Shown here one piece after another: positions 40,806 through 51,039 of a DNA stretch of 64,000 nucleotides. Below the pieces are notes generated by a model that saw only the letters and a list, made by a program, of their open reading frames with translations, did no database searches and was not told the origin of the DNA. This DNA is from an uncultured Pseudomonadales bacterium (lineage in GTDB: Bacteria; Pseudomonadota; Gammaproteobacteria; Pseudomonadales; Pseudohongiellaceae): assembly GCA_943842505.1 (NCBI GenBank), contig CALTDI010000012.1, forward strand, positions 1 through 64,000, in the 5' to 3' direction. Both the position numbers and the translations under genes were made by a program. Numbering within the stretch: position 1 is the first letter of the stretch; every line of letters begins with the position of its first letter.

Positions 40806-42968
40806 ATGCGCTGTAAAACAGCCACGACACTTGTACTTTCTCTTGCTACCGTGCTCTGCGGACTCTCTGTGCCCCTGACCACACTTGCACAAGAGCCAAC
40901 GACCACCGACTCAACAGTTACCTACCCCGCTGAGTTCTTCTCTCAGTACGAGCCGTTCTCGGTTAACGACATGCTGGATCGCATCCCCGGCATCAGCGTA
41001 GCCAGGGGCGGCGGTGGCGGCGGGAATGGCGGCCCCGGCAGTTCCGGCGGGTCTGGACGTCGTGGGCTGGGGCTGGGCGGTGATCAAATTCTTATCAATG
41101 GGCGTCGCACCGCGGGCAAAGAAAACGAAGGCAACAGCCAGCTGAGCCGCATCCCGGCGAATCAGGTTCAATACATAGAGATTATTCGTGGCACCTCAGG
41201 CGAGCTAGATGTACGCGGAGGCAACCAGGTCATCAATATCGTATTGCTGGAAGCCGAGACACGGTCGTCTATTGCCTATGAGGTCAACGCCGATCAACTT
41301 CACGACGGCGAATTTAAACCCGGCGGCAAGGTATCACTTACCGGTCAGCGCGGCGCGCTGGACTACCTATTTAGTGCAGAATCAGAACCTCGCTGGGATC
41401 GTCGCAAAGGCTTCGAGAGAAGCATTCTGGGAGATGGCACTCCGAATGACAATGTCAGCAGAGTTACCACCACAGACTCACAACCCTTAGTCTTCAGCAT
41501 GAACCTCGGCTATGAATTCGGCGCGGATGACATCGCCCATTTCAATGCGCAGTTTGAAGACAGGGACGCGCCCTTTTACGACGAGAGAACCATCTTCAAC
41601 CTGAGATCAATGCCAAGAACTGACACTGTGCAATTTGATAACACGGATCATACTGGCGAGTTTTGGGAGATCGGTGGTGACTACGAGCATACGTTTGCAA
41701 ACAATGCGCGCTGGAAGACACTCTTCATCGTCAATAAAAAAGAAGACGACAGTGAGCGCAACCGTTTCGATTTAGCGGGCTCCACACGCACCAAAGATTT
41801 ATTTATCGCTAATTTTAATCGTTATCAGGAAAGAATTATTCGCAGCTCCTATTCATTCGCCTTTGCCGGTAGCCAGAATATCGAGGTAGGCATGGAGCGC
41901 GCACAGACCATTCTCGACTCTTCTTTGCAGCTAGGCTTATTGTCTGGATCGGGAACCCCGTCCGCCGCGTTTGGCGGTCTGCCCGCAGTAAATAACGCCA
42001 ACGCAACGGTTGAAGAGCTTCGCTACGAATCGTTTTTCATTCATAACTGGCAGATCAACAGCCGTATGGCGCTTGAGAGCACCCTAATCGCAGAGACATC
42101 GGAGATTTCACAGACTGGCGATGTCAGCAAGAAAAGAGACTTCGATTTTATACGGCCTAAGGTCGACTATCGGTTCGACATCACACCTGCACTGCAGTTT
42201 CGCGCTACGGTTGAGAAAGATGTTTCACAATTAAGCTTCAATGACTTCACTGCAAACATCAATTCAGGAGATGACGATCAGAACACCGTCGCCGGAAACC
42301 CGGAATTGCGCCAGGAACAATCATGGCGCTACGCCCTCAACCTCGAATATCGATTCAACGATGACAATGGCGTTATAAGCTCGAACTTCTACTATCACGA
42401 CCTGGAGGACGTTATCGACAGAGTCGATGTATCCACGTTAACCACCATTCAGTCAGCGAACGGCAATATCGGTGATGGCGAACGTTATGGGCTTAGCCTC
42501 AATGCGAGCCTGCGCCTAAGCAGTCTTAATGCGCCTGGCATTTTAGTGACCTCCTCTGTTGACCTGGAAAGCTCCAGCGTCACCGACTCCTTTCTGCGTG
42601 TAGATCGGCGGCTAAGTCGACAGGGTCGAGGAAATTACAATATTGGCTTTCGCCATGACATGCCTGAACGCAATATCAACTATGGCTTTACCTATCGCAA
42701 CGGCATCAGAGACAACAATAAAGTCTACGACATCGACAGAATCGAATCCTACAACTCTAGTGCTTTCTCAATACTCTTCCTTGAGTACCAAGGCTGGGAA
42801 GGAATGACCGTTCGATTCGAATCAACGAACCCCCATGAGAGTAGTCGCTGCCGCGTTCGCAGTCGCTACAAAGGCGGCACAATCGCCACCGGAACTCTAA
42901 GCGAGACGGAAAACTCATGTAGCCACAATGGCGAGAAATACGCGATTAAGATACGCGGAACATTCTAA
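40806..42968 (+). CDS. TonB-dependent outer-membrane receptor (paralogue A)
   Basis: 720 residues. A signal peptide (about 1-29, ending TLAQ) precedes a plug domain (SVNDMLDRIPGI, ILINGRRTAGK, VQYIEIIRGTSGELDVRGG) and a long beta-barrel ending in a C-terminal Phe, the usual outer-membrane assembly signal. A Gly-rich insertion sits at residues 68-92 inside the plug. It is related along its length to the receptor at 55294-57459. The substrate is unknown. A ribosome site GGAGC precedes the ATG. Confidence 0.85.
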   Translation: MRCKTATTLVLSLATVLCGLSVPLTTLAQEPTTTDSTVTYPAEFFSQYEPFSVNDMLDRIPGISVARGGGGGGNGGPGSSGGSGRRGLGLGGDQILINGRRTAGKENEGNSQLSRIPANQVQYIEIIRGTSGELDVRGGNQVINIVLLEAETRSSIAYEVNADQLHDGEFKPGGKVSLTGQRGALDYLFSAESEPRWDRRKGFERSILGDGTPNDNVSRVTTTDSQPLVFSMNLGYEFGADDIAHFNAQFEDRDAPFYDERTIFNLRSMPRTDTVQFDNTDHTGEFWEIGGDYEHTFANNARWKTLFIVNKKEDDSERNRFDLAGSTRTKDLFIANFNRYQERIIRSSYSFAFAGSQNIEVGMERAQTILDSSLQLGLLSGSGTPSAAFGGLPAVNNANATVEELRYESFFIHNWQINSRMALESTLIAETSEISQTGDVSKKRDFDFIRPKVDYRFDITPALQFRATVEKDVSQLSFNDFTANINSGDDDQNTVAGNPELRQEQSWRYALNLEYRFNDDNGVISSNFYYHDLEDVIDRVDVSTLTTIQSANGNIGDGERYGLSLNASLRLSSLNAPGILVTSSVDLESSSVTDSFLRVDRRLSRQGRGNYNIGFRHDMPERNINYGFTYRNGIRDNNKVYDIDRIESYNSSAFSILFLEYQGWEGMTVRFESTNPHESSRCRVRSRYKGGTIATGTLSETENSCSHNGEKYAIKIRGTF

Positions 42969-43051
42969 TAATTTGACTGGAATACAGAGCAGGCAAGGCG
43001 AATCGAAAACGCCTTAACGATTAGGCAAACTTTTCAGCGCTAGAATTAGTT

Positions 43052-43085
43052 CAAAAAAAAAGACAGCGAGGCTGTCTTTTTTTTG
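43052..43085. terminator. Bidirectional rho-independent terminator
   Basis: AAAAAAAAAGACAGC, a GAG loop and GCTGTCTTTTTTTT, a 7-bp core stem extended by A/T pairs. It ends the receptor gene on the plus strand and the small gene on the minus strand. Confidence 0.9.
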
Positions 43086-43108
43086 ATGCGCATTTCGAAA
43101 ATAGGCCT

Positions 43109-43255
43109 TTAACCCACATAGAAGACCAGCGAGGTAAGCAGCGCCAGAGTGAGGCTGCCCTCGAGCACATTCACCCACACCTTCCCCCTCGGGGTCAGGC
43201 TCTGAACGTATTTGTCCATTGGCACAATAATCTGTGTGTATCTGTGATTCGTCAT
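43109..43255 (-). CDS. Possible small membrane protein (48 aa)
   Basis: MTNHRYTQIIVPMDKYVQSL begins a 48-residue frame with a GGAGG site nine bases before the ATG. One C-terminal hydrophobic helix is present (LEGSLTLALLTSLVFYVG). The terminator lies just beyond. No family is recognised; coding status rests on the ribosome site and composition. Confidence 0.45.
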   Translation of the reverse strand: MTNHRYTQIIVPMDKYVQSLTPRGKVWVNVLEGSLTLALLTSLVFYVG

Positions 43256-43593
43256 TTCTCGTGTCCTCCACTTGCTATTCGGTGGCGGTAGTAGTGTCTC
43301 GCTAGGCTGTGGCAATATGCAAAAAAGTGCTGGCAAAAGTCTGCATCAGTATTACGGCCAATTAATTTGTTGCTTTAGTAGTTAGACGCAAAGAAGAAGA
43401 AATGGTTACTGCGCACAGTAAATAATCTCTTCTATTAACTAGATGACTCTCGGGGGAGATTTGGATGCAGCGACAAGAAAGTGTTAGGCGACAGCGGGTT
43501 TTTAGCCGTCAGCACAATAGACTGCGGGGAGATAGAGTCGCTCGCGGGCTATGCCACGAGCAACTTACGAAGCTGGCTATATAGAAAACGAGG
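43256..43593. other. Intergenic region with one possible short gene
   Basis: No known gene is seen. A plus-strand frame at 43465-43584 has GGGGGAGA five bases before its ATG and would encode 39 strongly basic residues (MQRQESVRRQRVFSRQ...). It could be a small nucleic-acid-binding peptide or chance. Confidence 0.25.
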
Positions 43594-44334
43594 CTAGTTT
43601 GTAGCGTCTACCTTGGTAAAGATCATCATGTGCTGCCAGGGTAGAAAATCCAGCGTATCTGTCCACTCCAGACCGAAAACACCCATTTCTTTCACTACCT
43701 GCTCTTCGGTCATCTTGTGCAGGGGGCGAATCGGTACCGAATCGTCCTCGCCACGGTACTCAAGCAGGAAGATACGACCACCGACTCTAAGCGCGTTATT
43801 GATACCGTCGATCATCTCGAAGGGGTGGTCGAACTCATGATAGGCATCCACCATGATTGCCGCATCGATGGAGTTTGCTGGCAGGTTCGGGTCGTCTACC
43901 TTGCCTAGCACACCCTCGATGTTGCTGACGCCATCGGCCGCTTTGCGCTGTTCAATGAGTGCCAACATTTCCGGTTGTATGTCGACGGCAAGCACCTTGC
44001 CCTGGGGAACCAGCTTCGCGATCCTAAAAGAGAAATAGCCCGAGCCCGCACCGATATCGGCAACCACGTGATCTGGGTCCAAACCCATATTGGCCACTAC
44101 TTCGTCTGGCATTTCTTCCTGTATTCGACCAGGCCGATTCAGCCAACCGGCAGCCTGATGGCCCATTACGAAGGATATCTCACGGCCCATATAGAACTTG
44201 CCAATACCCGTGGTGCGTCGCTCTGGAGCCTCTTCATAGCCAGGGAACTCGGCGGCACTTAGTGGGGAGCAATACAGAAGAACCGTCGCGAGAGCAGTTA
44301 CTGCACCGAGCTTTAACTGTTGAGCTGAAATCAT
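43594..44334 (-). CDS. Exported class I SAM-dependent methyltransferase-like protein
   Basis: 246 residues. The first 27 form a convincing signal peptide (LGAVTALATVLLYCSPLSAA). A class I methyltransferase fold follows, with motif I VVADIGAGSGYFSFRIA (about 88-104), VLAVDIQPEML and a later ALRVGGRIFLLEY strand. Export is odd, because S-adenosylmethionine is cytoplasmic; similar signal-bearing methyltransferases are known in proteobacteria without a settled role. It is divergent from the small-protein region and not obviously in an operon. Confidence 0.78.
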   Translation of the reverse strand: MISAQQLKLGAVTALATVLLYCSPLSAAEFPGYEEAPERRTTGIGKFYMGREISFVMGHQAAGWLNRPGRIQEEMPDEVVANMGLDPDHVVADIGAGSGYFSFRIAKLVPQGKVLAVDIQPEMLALIEQRKAADGVSNIEGVLGKVDDPNLPANSIDAAIMVDAYHEFDHPFEMIDGINNALRVGGRIFLLEYRGEDDSVPIRPLHKMTEEQVVKEMGVFGLEWTDTLDFLPWQHMMIFTKVDATN

Positions 44335-44512
44335 GAGCTGACCTTTGTGTATTTTACGTGTGGTTTCACTGTTCGGGCTATTGCCACAGAATAGTGTGCA
44401 TATCCGCAGAGCGGACCCTGCTCGGATTGTAAATCAGCACTGGGGGGCAAACAAGAAGCCCGGCGAACTTGCTAGAAGCTCCCGGCTTATGAATTCTTGG
44501 ATTTAGCGGGTT

Positions 44513-44689
44513 TTATAGAAGCTTGAGCAACCTCTGCCCACTGCCCTTGCACTTGGGACATACACTGTTATCGGTGATCTTACCGGCGCCTTTGCAGACA
44601 TTGCAGGCATCTTGGTAGGGCTTCTTTAGTATAGAAGTCAGTTCATTTAAAGCTTCTTTAGGCACATTCTTATTTTCAGCCAAAGTCAT
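44513..44689 (-). CDS. 58-residue DnaJ-type zinc-finger miniprotein
   Basis: The sequence begins MTLAENKNVPKEALNELTSI and contains CNVCKGAGK and CPKCKGSGQ, two CxxCxGxG repeats as in the DnaJ zinc finger. AGGAGA precedes the start (ATG 44689, or GTG 44692 one codon earlier). It has no J domain. It probably binds zinc and may aid protein or tRNA binding. It is too short for usual gene callers. Confidence 0.7.
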   Translation of the reverse strand: MTLAENKNVPKEALNELTSILKKPYQDACNVCKGAGKITDNSVCPKCKGSGQRLLKLL

Positions 44690-44931
44690 CACGTTAATTC
44701 TCCTGCGTGTAATCGGGTAAAGCCGTTATGCTGATTTCTTGAGCCCTTTTTGTGCTCAATGTGATTGGCATCTCATTTGTGAAGTATTATGCAGAACAAA
44801 ATAACCGAATTACGTTAACCACCTCACAAAAAAGAGCAGGGGTGTAAAATTAATCTACAGGCAGATAATCTCTACATATTAGAGACTTATGATAGAATTT
44901 CGTCTCGGTTATTAAGAAGTTTCTTACATAG

Positions 44932-46128
44932 ATGGAAGCAAGTATGACTCAAGTTTTAAAAGGGATTCGGGTACTGGATTTTGGCCGCTATATCGCGGGG
45001 CCCTACTGTGGAACGCTCTTAGGAGACATGGGGGCCGAAGTCATTCGTATCGAGAAGATCGATGGCAGCGAAGATCGATTCCTCTCGCCTATCAGCGATA
45101 AAGGCGATGGCGGTCTATTCATGCAGTTGGCACGGAACAAGAAGTGCCTGACTCTCAACCCGATGAAGCCCGAAGGACGCGAAATCGTCAAGAAGCTGGT
45201 GAAGACTGCGGATGTGGTTATCGCCAACCTTCCTCCCGATACACTTGAGGCGATGGGGCTGGACTATGAATCTCTCAAGGCACTAAAACCCGATATTATC
45301 CTCACCACTGTCTCAGCCTTCGGCCGTGGCGGCCCTTATGCGAACCGCGTCGGCTTCGATGGGCTAGGACAGGCCATGTCGGGAGCCATGTACATGTCGG
45401 GCACGCCGGATCAACCGGTAAAAGCCTATCCCCCCTATATAGACTTCGGTACGGCCAGCCTGTCGGCATTCGGCACCATGGCAGCGCTATTCGAACGACA
45501 GAAGACCGGTCGCGGACAGATGGTGGAAGGGTCGCTGTTCAATACCGCTCTTACCATGATGAATGGCACCGCTATCGAGCAACATGCGATTCAGCGCAAC
45601 CGTGTAGCAACACTGAACCGCTCCCAGACTTCAGGGCCTGCGGATACTTATAAGACCAAGGATGGCTGGGTGCTGGTGCAGTCCGTCGGTGGGCCCCTGT
45701 TCAAGCGCTGGGCCGACCTGATGGGCGAAGCGCATTGGCTCGATGATCCGCGTTTTAAAGATGATATTTCCCGCGGCGACAATGGCGAGCTTATTAGCGA
45801 GAGACTGGCAAAGTGGTGCGCGGAACGCACATCGGCACAAGTGCTGAGCGAAATGGAAGAGGCAAGATTACCGGCAGGCCCGATACTGTCACCGCAGGAA
45901 GTGTTGGACGACCCCCACATCGCGGCTAAGGGATTGTTTCAAATGGTTGAGTATCCCGGGCTGGAAAAGCCTGCGCCATTGATGGAGACGCCAGTGGAGC
46001 TGTCCGAGACACCGGGTGAGATTCGTTCGCGCGCACCTACTCTGGGTGAGCACACGGATGAGATTATGCAGGAGCTTGGTTATAGCGAAGCCGAGATAGC
46101 CGACCTGCGAGAGAAGCGTGTTGTCTAG
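44932..46128 (+). CDS. CaiB/BaiF family CoA transferase
   Basis: A 398-residue class III CoA transferase that moves CoA between carboxylic acids. Family blocks are VLDFGRYIAGPYCGTLLGDMGA at the N terminus (here cited as VLDFGRYIAGPYC), RNKKCLTLNPMKPEGRE, VGFDGLGQAMSG with the catalytic Asp, and EARLPAGPILSPQEVLDDPH. It starts at 44932 with an in-frame ATG at 44944 as alternative. The substrate is unknown; the neighbouring oxidoreductase and hydrolases suggest catabolism of an organic acid or ester. Confidence 0.92.
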   Translation: MEASMTQVLKGIRVLDFGRYIAGPYCGTLLGDMGAEVIRIEKIDGSEDRFLSPISDKGDGGLFMQLARNKKCLTLNPMKPEGREIVKKLVKTADVVIANLPPDTLEAMGLDYESLKALKPDIILTTVSAFGRGGPYANRVGFDGLGQAMSGAMYMSGTPDQPVKAYPPYIDFGTASLSAFGTMAALFERQKTGRGQMVEGSLFNTALTMMNGTAIEQHAIQRNRVATLNRSQTSGPADTYKTKDGWVLVQSVGGPLFKRWADLMGEAHWLDDPRFKDDISRGDNGELISERLAKWCAERTSAQVLSEMEEARLPAGPILSPQEVLDDPHIAAKGLFQMVEYPGLEKPAPLMETPVELSETPGEIRSRAPTLGEHTDEIMQELGYSEAEIADLREKRVV

Positions 46129-46186
46129 CAGGCCTAAGAACTGCACGATCTTATCTCAACAGGGGCAAGCACCAGCAGAATCCAGC

Positions 46187-48217
46187 CTAGTCTTCGGGCA
46201 AGGCATAGATGATTATGCTGCCGGTTCTGCTCGACTCGGTTCCCGTCTGAAAAGTCAGCATGGCATTGCCAGAGTTTGTGGCAATGTACTGCCTGCCATC
46301 GACCTCGTAGGTCACGATGCCGCCACCTACCGGCGCGCCGGTATCGATACTGTTAAGCAGAGCTCCAGATGCGGCATCCATTAACAGCAGATTGCCCGTT
46401 AGCTCGCCACTGATAACCAGGCCACCCGCCGTCGTAGTCACAGCCGAGACCATAGGAGTAGACGAATGATAACGCCACCTGACCTCTCCAGTTTCTGCAT
46501 CCATCGCCGTTAACCAGCCTGTCTGCGCCTCCTGATCCGGGCGCACAGCACCACCCATATAGAGCTGACCGGGAATGTACTCGACATTCTCTGCGGCGGT
46601 GAACTGGGCGCAGTAGTCGATGGAAGGTGTAATCAGCAACTTCTCTTCAGGATGGTAGGCAGGGCCGCTCCAGAGCACGCCCCCATAGACTCCAGGGCAG
46701 GCAAACACACCCTCCTGCGTTACCGGCACCTCGGCATTTAAGATTGTAGTGACTGGAGTCTCATAGAGAATCTCGTGTGTCTGCTTATCCAGGCCTCTCA
46801 GAATGCCATCCTTACCCACGGTAGCGACGAAATCCCTGGACACGTTATCAACACCCACTTTTAAAACTGGACTGACCTGCGTTAAGTCCCAATCATGGTC
46901 GTCGTTCGGCACCAGAGCCTTGTGCCAGTTGAGCTCTCCGCTGCGCACATCAAGCGCGATTATATTGTTGGTGTACAAATTTTCACCGGGGCGCAGATAG
47001 GCCGGCAGGTCGGGTGCGGGATTGGTAACGGCCGCATACAATTCGCCCGACTCCAGATCCATGCTCAGTGGTGTCCAAACGGCACCACCACCGAGTGGGA
47101 TATTCTCAGGATTCCCCCAGCTTGCCCCTCCCCCTGCAGCCGCCTCTGGCACCGTCAGAAACTTCCAGAGTAGCTCGCCATTGTTTATCGAGAATGCGCC
47201 TACCCAGCCGGATATCGCATTCTCACTTCCCGCAGGACCGATAAGTATCATGTCCTCATAGATCATGGGTGGCATGGTGAAGGTTTCGCCCAGCCAGGGA
47301 TCTGCAACCTGCCGCGCCCAGAGTAGATTGCCATTGGCCGAATCCAGAGCCAACAGATAGCCATCGGCCGTTCCCCTGACCACATAGCCGTCCCGGATCG
47401 CGACGCCTCGATTATTGCCCCACACCATCCTATCTTTCGGCTCCCAATCGTAGCTCCAGATCCTTTGGCAGGTCGCCGCGTTTATCGCCGCAGTATGGGT
47501 TGCATTGGTTACATACATCACGCCTCTGTAGACGATTGGACCCGTCTGCATGGTCGCGTTGGTGTTTAACTGATAGGCGCAAACCTGTTCCAGGTCGGCG
47601 GCATTGCCTGTGTCGATTTCCAGCAATTCGGAATAGCGTGTGCCCTGATAATTTTGATTGTGATAGAGCCAATCTTTCGAGTTTGTCGAGGCCGCCAATA
47701 GCTCTTGAAACGAGGGTCCTGTGCCACTGGGCTCGGTGCCGTAAATTCCTTCGATGAAAGTTGCCGCACTGTCTAGCACCTCATCACCCCGAGAAAGAGG
47801 TATGGCACTTAGATAATTGTAGTCATTCTTGAGAGATTCGGTTCCCTCAAGCACATTATTGCGCCCCAACACATAGGCGAGGACATCCAGACTCTGAGAT
47901 TCACTGAGACTGCCAGGGTCACTGGGAGGCATGGATGTACTAATCCGATTAAAAAGCTCGCCGACGTTAGCACCTAGTCTGGACCAGCTCTTGCGGAAGG
48001 TTACCCCTATTAGCTCCGGTGCCGCAGCACTATCGAGCTCTGCCCCATGACAGGTTGCACACTGCTGCCGATATAGGGCCTCACCTCTTTCGAATTGAAG
48101 CTCTGTAAAGGTACTCGATGCAGGGGCATCTGCGGTAAATGCAAGCGATGAAAACGAAAGCGAGGCCAGCATGCCAACGACAGTAGACAGACTTGATTTG
48201 AGAATTATTGATTTCAT
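46187..48217 (-). CDS. PQQ-dependent dehydrogenase with N-terminal cytochrome c
   Basis: 676 residues. A signal peptide is followed by a cytochrome c domain (QQCATCHG, about residues 50-60) and an eight-bladed PQQ propeller with tryptophan-docking repeats such as GELLWKFL, GNLLWARQV and GEVRWRYH. It oxidises an alcohol or aldehyde in the periplasm and passes electrons to the respiratory chain. The cytochrome is N-terminal, whereas classical quinohaemoprotein alcohol dehydrogenases carry it C-terminally. It is convergent with the CoA transferase. Confidence 0.9.
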   Translation of the reverse strand: MKSIILKSSLSTVVGMLASLSFSSLAFTADAPASSTFTELQFERGEALYRQQCATCHGAELDSAAAPELIGVTFRKSWSRLGANVGELFNRISTSMPPSDPGSLSESQSLDVLAYVLGRNNVLEGTESLKNDYNYLSAIPLSRGDEVLDSAATFIEGIYGTEPSGTGPSFQELLAASTNSKDWLYHNQNYQGTRYSELLEIDTGNAADLEQVCAYQLNTNATMQTGPIVYRGVMYVTNATHTAAINAATCQRIWSYDWEPKDRMVWGNNRGVAIRDGYVVRGTADGYLLALDSANGNLLWARQVADPWLGETFTMPPMIYEDMILIGPAGSENAISGWVGAFSINNGELLWKFLTVPEAAAGGGASWGNPENIPLGGGAVWTPLSMDLESGELYAAVTNPAPDLPAYLRPGENLYTNNIIALDVRSGELNWHKALVPNDDHDWDLTQVSPVLKVGVDNVSRDFVATVGKDGILRGLDKQTHEILYETPVTTILNAEVPVTQEGVFACPGVYGGVLWSGPAYHPEEKLLITPSIDYCAQFTAAENVEYIPGQLYMGGAVRPDQEAQTGWLTAMDAETGEVRWRYHSSTPMVSAVTTTAGGLVISGELTGNLLLMDAASGALLNSIDTGAPVGGGIVTYEVDGRQYIATNSGNAMLTFQTGTESSRTGSIIIYALPED

Positions 48218-48279
48218 TATTGTTCCCTTACTAAATTCTGCTCTAGTGTTTACTGCGTTTTCTAATAAAACATTTGCCT

Positions 48280-49690
48280 TTAAGGATTGTTGAGCAACTC
48301 TACTGCAGCTGTATACATCGCCTCAACTCCCGCCTTAACAGAATTAGGGTCTATGCGAAAACTAGCAGAGTGATGTGGCGGCGCATTAGTCCTGCCGGCG
48401 GCTATTTCGCGCATCAGCTGAGGAGGTGTGCCGCCGACGGAAAAGAAGACTCCCGGCACCTTATGCTCAGTCTGGGTGAAATAGGCAAAATCTTCAGCAC
48501 CCATACCGGGTCGCTGGGAAGTTAGTAGAGAATCGTATCCAAACTGCTCCTCCCAGACCGGAAGCACTTTTCGCACCGCATCGCTATTATTAATATTCGT
48601 CGGCGTGCTTTCGAAACCCATTCTGACTACCGGCAATAAATCGTCGGGCAAGCCATTGAGCCTGCCAATATTTGCTGCTGTTTCACGGATCCTGCCTAGC
48701 ACTTCATCTCTGGTCTTCTCCGAGTCGGTGCGCACTGTTAACTGCAGATCCACTTCATTGGATATTATGTTGTGCTTGCTGCCACCCTGAAACGAACCCA
48801 CGGTAATAACTGCCGGGGACAGCGGGTTTATCTGGCGACTGATGATGCCCTGCAGTGCAATCACCAATTGTGATGACACATAGATCGGATCGATAGTCTG
48901 ATGAGGATAGGCACCATGGCCACCGATGCCCCTGACCTTGATATCCACGCTGTCCGAACTGGACTGCACTATCCCCTCGCGCACGGTAACAAGGCCGCTA
49001 GGCGCCCCCGAACTGACATGCAGACCGATCGCATAGTCCGGCACCCCAAAACGCTGATAGAGACCGTCCTCTAACATCGCCTTCGCACCATTGATTATTT
49101 CTTCGGCGGGCTGACCGACCAGCATTACGCTGCCGCTCCAGCTATCGCGATTATCCATCAACATCTTCGCCGTACCTACCAGAGTAGTCATGTGCATGTC
49201 ATGGCCACAGGCGTGCATTACGGGGACCTCTTCACCCTCGAAATTTATCTGTCTATTGCGCGAGGCATAGCTGAGCCCGCTCTCTTCCAGGATAGGCAAG
49301 CCATCCATATCGGCACGCACCAACACCAAAGGCCCGGGCTCCATTCTCAATCATCCCCACCAGGCCGGTACCGCCAACGCCTTCGGTAACGTCTATCCCC
49401 AGAGCACGCAACTCACTCGCAAGGCGCGCGGCGGTCTGCTGCTCCAGGAATCCTAATTCAGGATTCTGATGAAACCAGAGGAATAGCTCGGACAGATGCT
49501 CGTCGTAGTAGTCATCGATATCACTCTTGAGCGTTGTATCGGCTGCCATGCCAGGCTGAATTGACGCAGAGACTGCTGCTAGGCAGGCACAGGAGAGCAT
49601 TAGCCTGATACGACGCAGTGGGAGAAAGCAACGGGAAATGCTACGGGCGAGATGACGAGCAAACTTCAACAACATACAATTTATATCCAA
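48280..49690 (-). pseudogene. Exported M20-family amidohydrolase, one frameshift
   Basis: A metal-dependent amidohydrolase of the IAA-amino-acid hydrolase/carboxypeptidase type. The N-terminal part (49690 to about 49340) has a signal peptide and LFLWFHQNPELGFLEQQTA. One extra base near 49331-49342, in a G/C-run, shifts the frame. The rest carries RADMDGLPI, the metal-binding HACGHDMH, QPAEE and GMGAEDFAYF. Corrected length is about 469 residues. It is on the same strand as the PQQ dehydrogenase 62 bases downstream. Without the missing linkage the enzyme would be inactive. Confidence 0.82.
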
Positions 49691-49793
49691 TGAGGTGACT
49701 GACTTAGGAACAGGTCTTTCAACGATAAAAATAGACTAATTGACCCGCCCCGCTAATGAAAGCTGTTTTAACGCCGCGATGCCTCTTCAGGCC

Positions 49794-50900
49794 CTAAGGC
49801 GATGGCGCTGCCTCTACCAAGGCTGCCCAGAAGCTATCGTTGAAACTCGAATCGTTCGCTGCGCCTGCGGAGCCCAATCGAGTTATCACCAGATCGAGAC
49901 TAGGTACTAGATACAATTTTCTATCCAATGCCCCCTGCATGGCGACGAGATCGCCGGGTGCCGAAGGGATCAAATTACCGTTTCGCCGCTTCGCCTGCGC
50001 GCCTGTAGCCCTCGAAAATTCTTGCCCATTCAGCCACCATAGGTAGCCATAGGCTGGATTAAGCTGCTGCGAGGGGGACAGCATCGCGTCGAGGAAAACC
50101 GTGTCTTGCAAGACAACCTTGCCTGCCCACAGCCCACCCCTTTGTATCATCAGACCGAATCTTGCGAGGTCCCTGGCGGTCGTTGACAGACCCACCGCTA
50201 TATCAGAACTTGCCCAAGGCCTGTCGGTCCATGCCGTATTCGTCATGCCCAGAGGCATTGTCACCCACTGCTCTGTTAGCTGTTGCCGTTCCAGCCCGGT
50301 CGCCGCCATAAGAACGCGCATCAGCTCATGATAGACGGGCGTGTTGTAGAGCCACTCGCTATCAGGCATTGCTACATAGGAAAAATCGATGGCCAAGCCA
50401 CTATTCATGCTGAGCAAGTGTCGAATCGTAATTGCATCTTCCTGCTGCCGCGATGCCTTTGACCAACCCTCTCCGACATACTTGGCTACCGGCTCATCGA
50501 TGCTCAAGTAGCCACGCTCTTGAGCCATCCCGGTTAACACCGCGACCACACTCTTCTGAGCTGAAGCCACGTCTTCGATAGCTCTACCCTGAGAATCTAA
50601 CCCAGTCACATTATTCTGGTAGCGACGCGAATCATCAGGAGAATCCCAGTAGCGTTCCGCCATGATTCTTCCTCGATGCAGAATCACCACACCGCTAGAT
50701 TTTCGTAAGCCCGCAAGATCCAGGGCCGCATTTAGCTTGCCTGAGTCCCAACCCAGGCTCTCGGGATCGACCGTCTCCCAGAGAGCGTCGCTATTCGGAT
50801 AATAAACATCCTCCGCCGCCTGGGCTGGCAAGGCAGCGAAGCCAATGCACAAAAGGAGAGGAAGCATCATCGCACAGCTTATTATTCGTCTTGTCTGCAT
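49794..50900 (-). CDS. Exported serine hydrolase, beta-lactamase (class C) family
   Basis: 368 residues with a signal peptide (LLLCIGFAALPAQA). The SxxK nucleophile is in ASAQKSVVAVL (about 116-126), and a later YGYLWWLNG segment matches the family's Tyr-containing region. Such proteins are esterases, peptidases or beta-lactamase relatives; no specific substrate can be read. It precedes the amidohydrolase gene on the same strand with a gap of about 100 bases. Confidence 0.82.
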   Translation of the reverse strand: MQTRRIISCAMMLPLLLCIGFAALPAQAAEDVYYPNSDALWETVDPESLGWDSGKLNAALDLAGLRKSSGVVILHRGRIMAERYWDSPDDSRRYQNNVTGLDSQGRAIEDVASAQKSVVAVLTGMAQERGYLSIDEPVAKYVGEGWSKASRQQEDAITIRHLLSMNSGLAIDFSYVAMPDSEWLYNTPVYHELMRVLMAATGLERQQLTEQWVTMPLGMTNTAWTDRPWASSDIAVGLSTTARDLARFGLMIQRGGLWAGKVVLQDTVFLDAMLSPSQQLNPAYGYLWWLNGQEFSRATGAQAKRRNGNLIPSAPGDLVAMQGALDRKLYLVPSLDLVITRLGSAGAANDSSFNDSFWAALVEAAPSP

Positions 50901-51039
50901 TACTTGAGAACCTCAATATCACCATCTAAAACAGAAGTTGCGCAGCAAAAAGTGCTTTCTACTATCGCCGACAGGCGCGCCCATAGGCTATCCTCTTGTA
51001 TCACTTTCTTAGACACACTGACAACCAAGGCCCCAGCTC

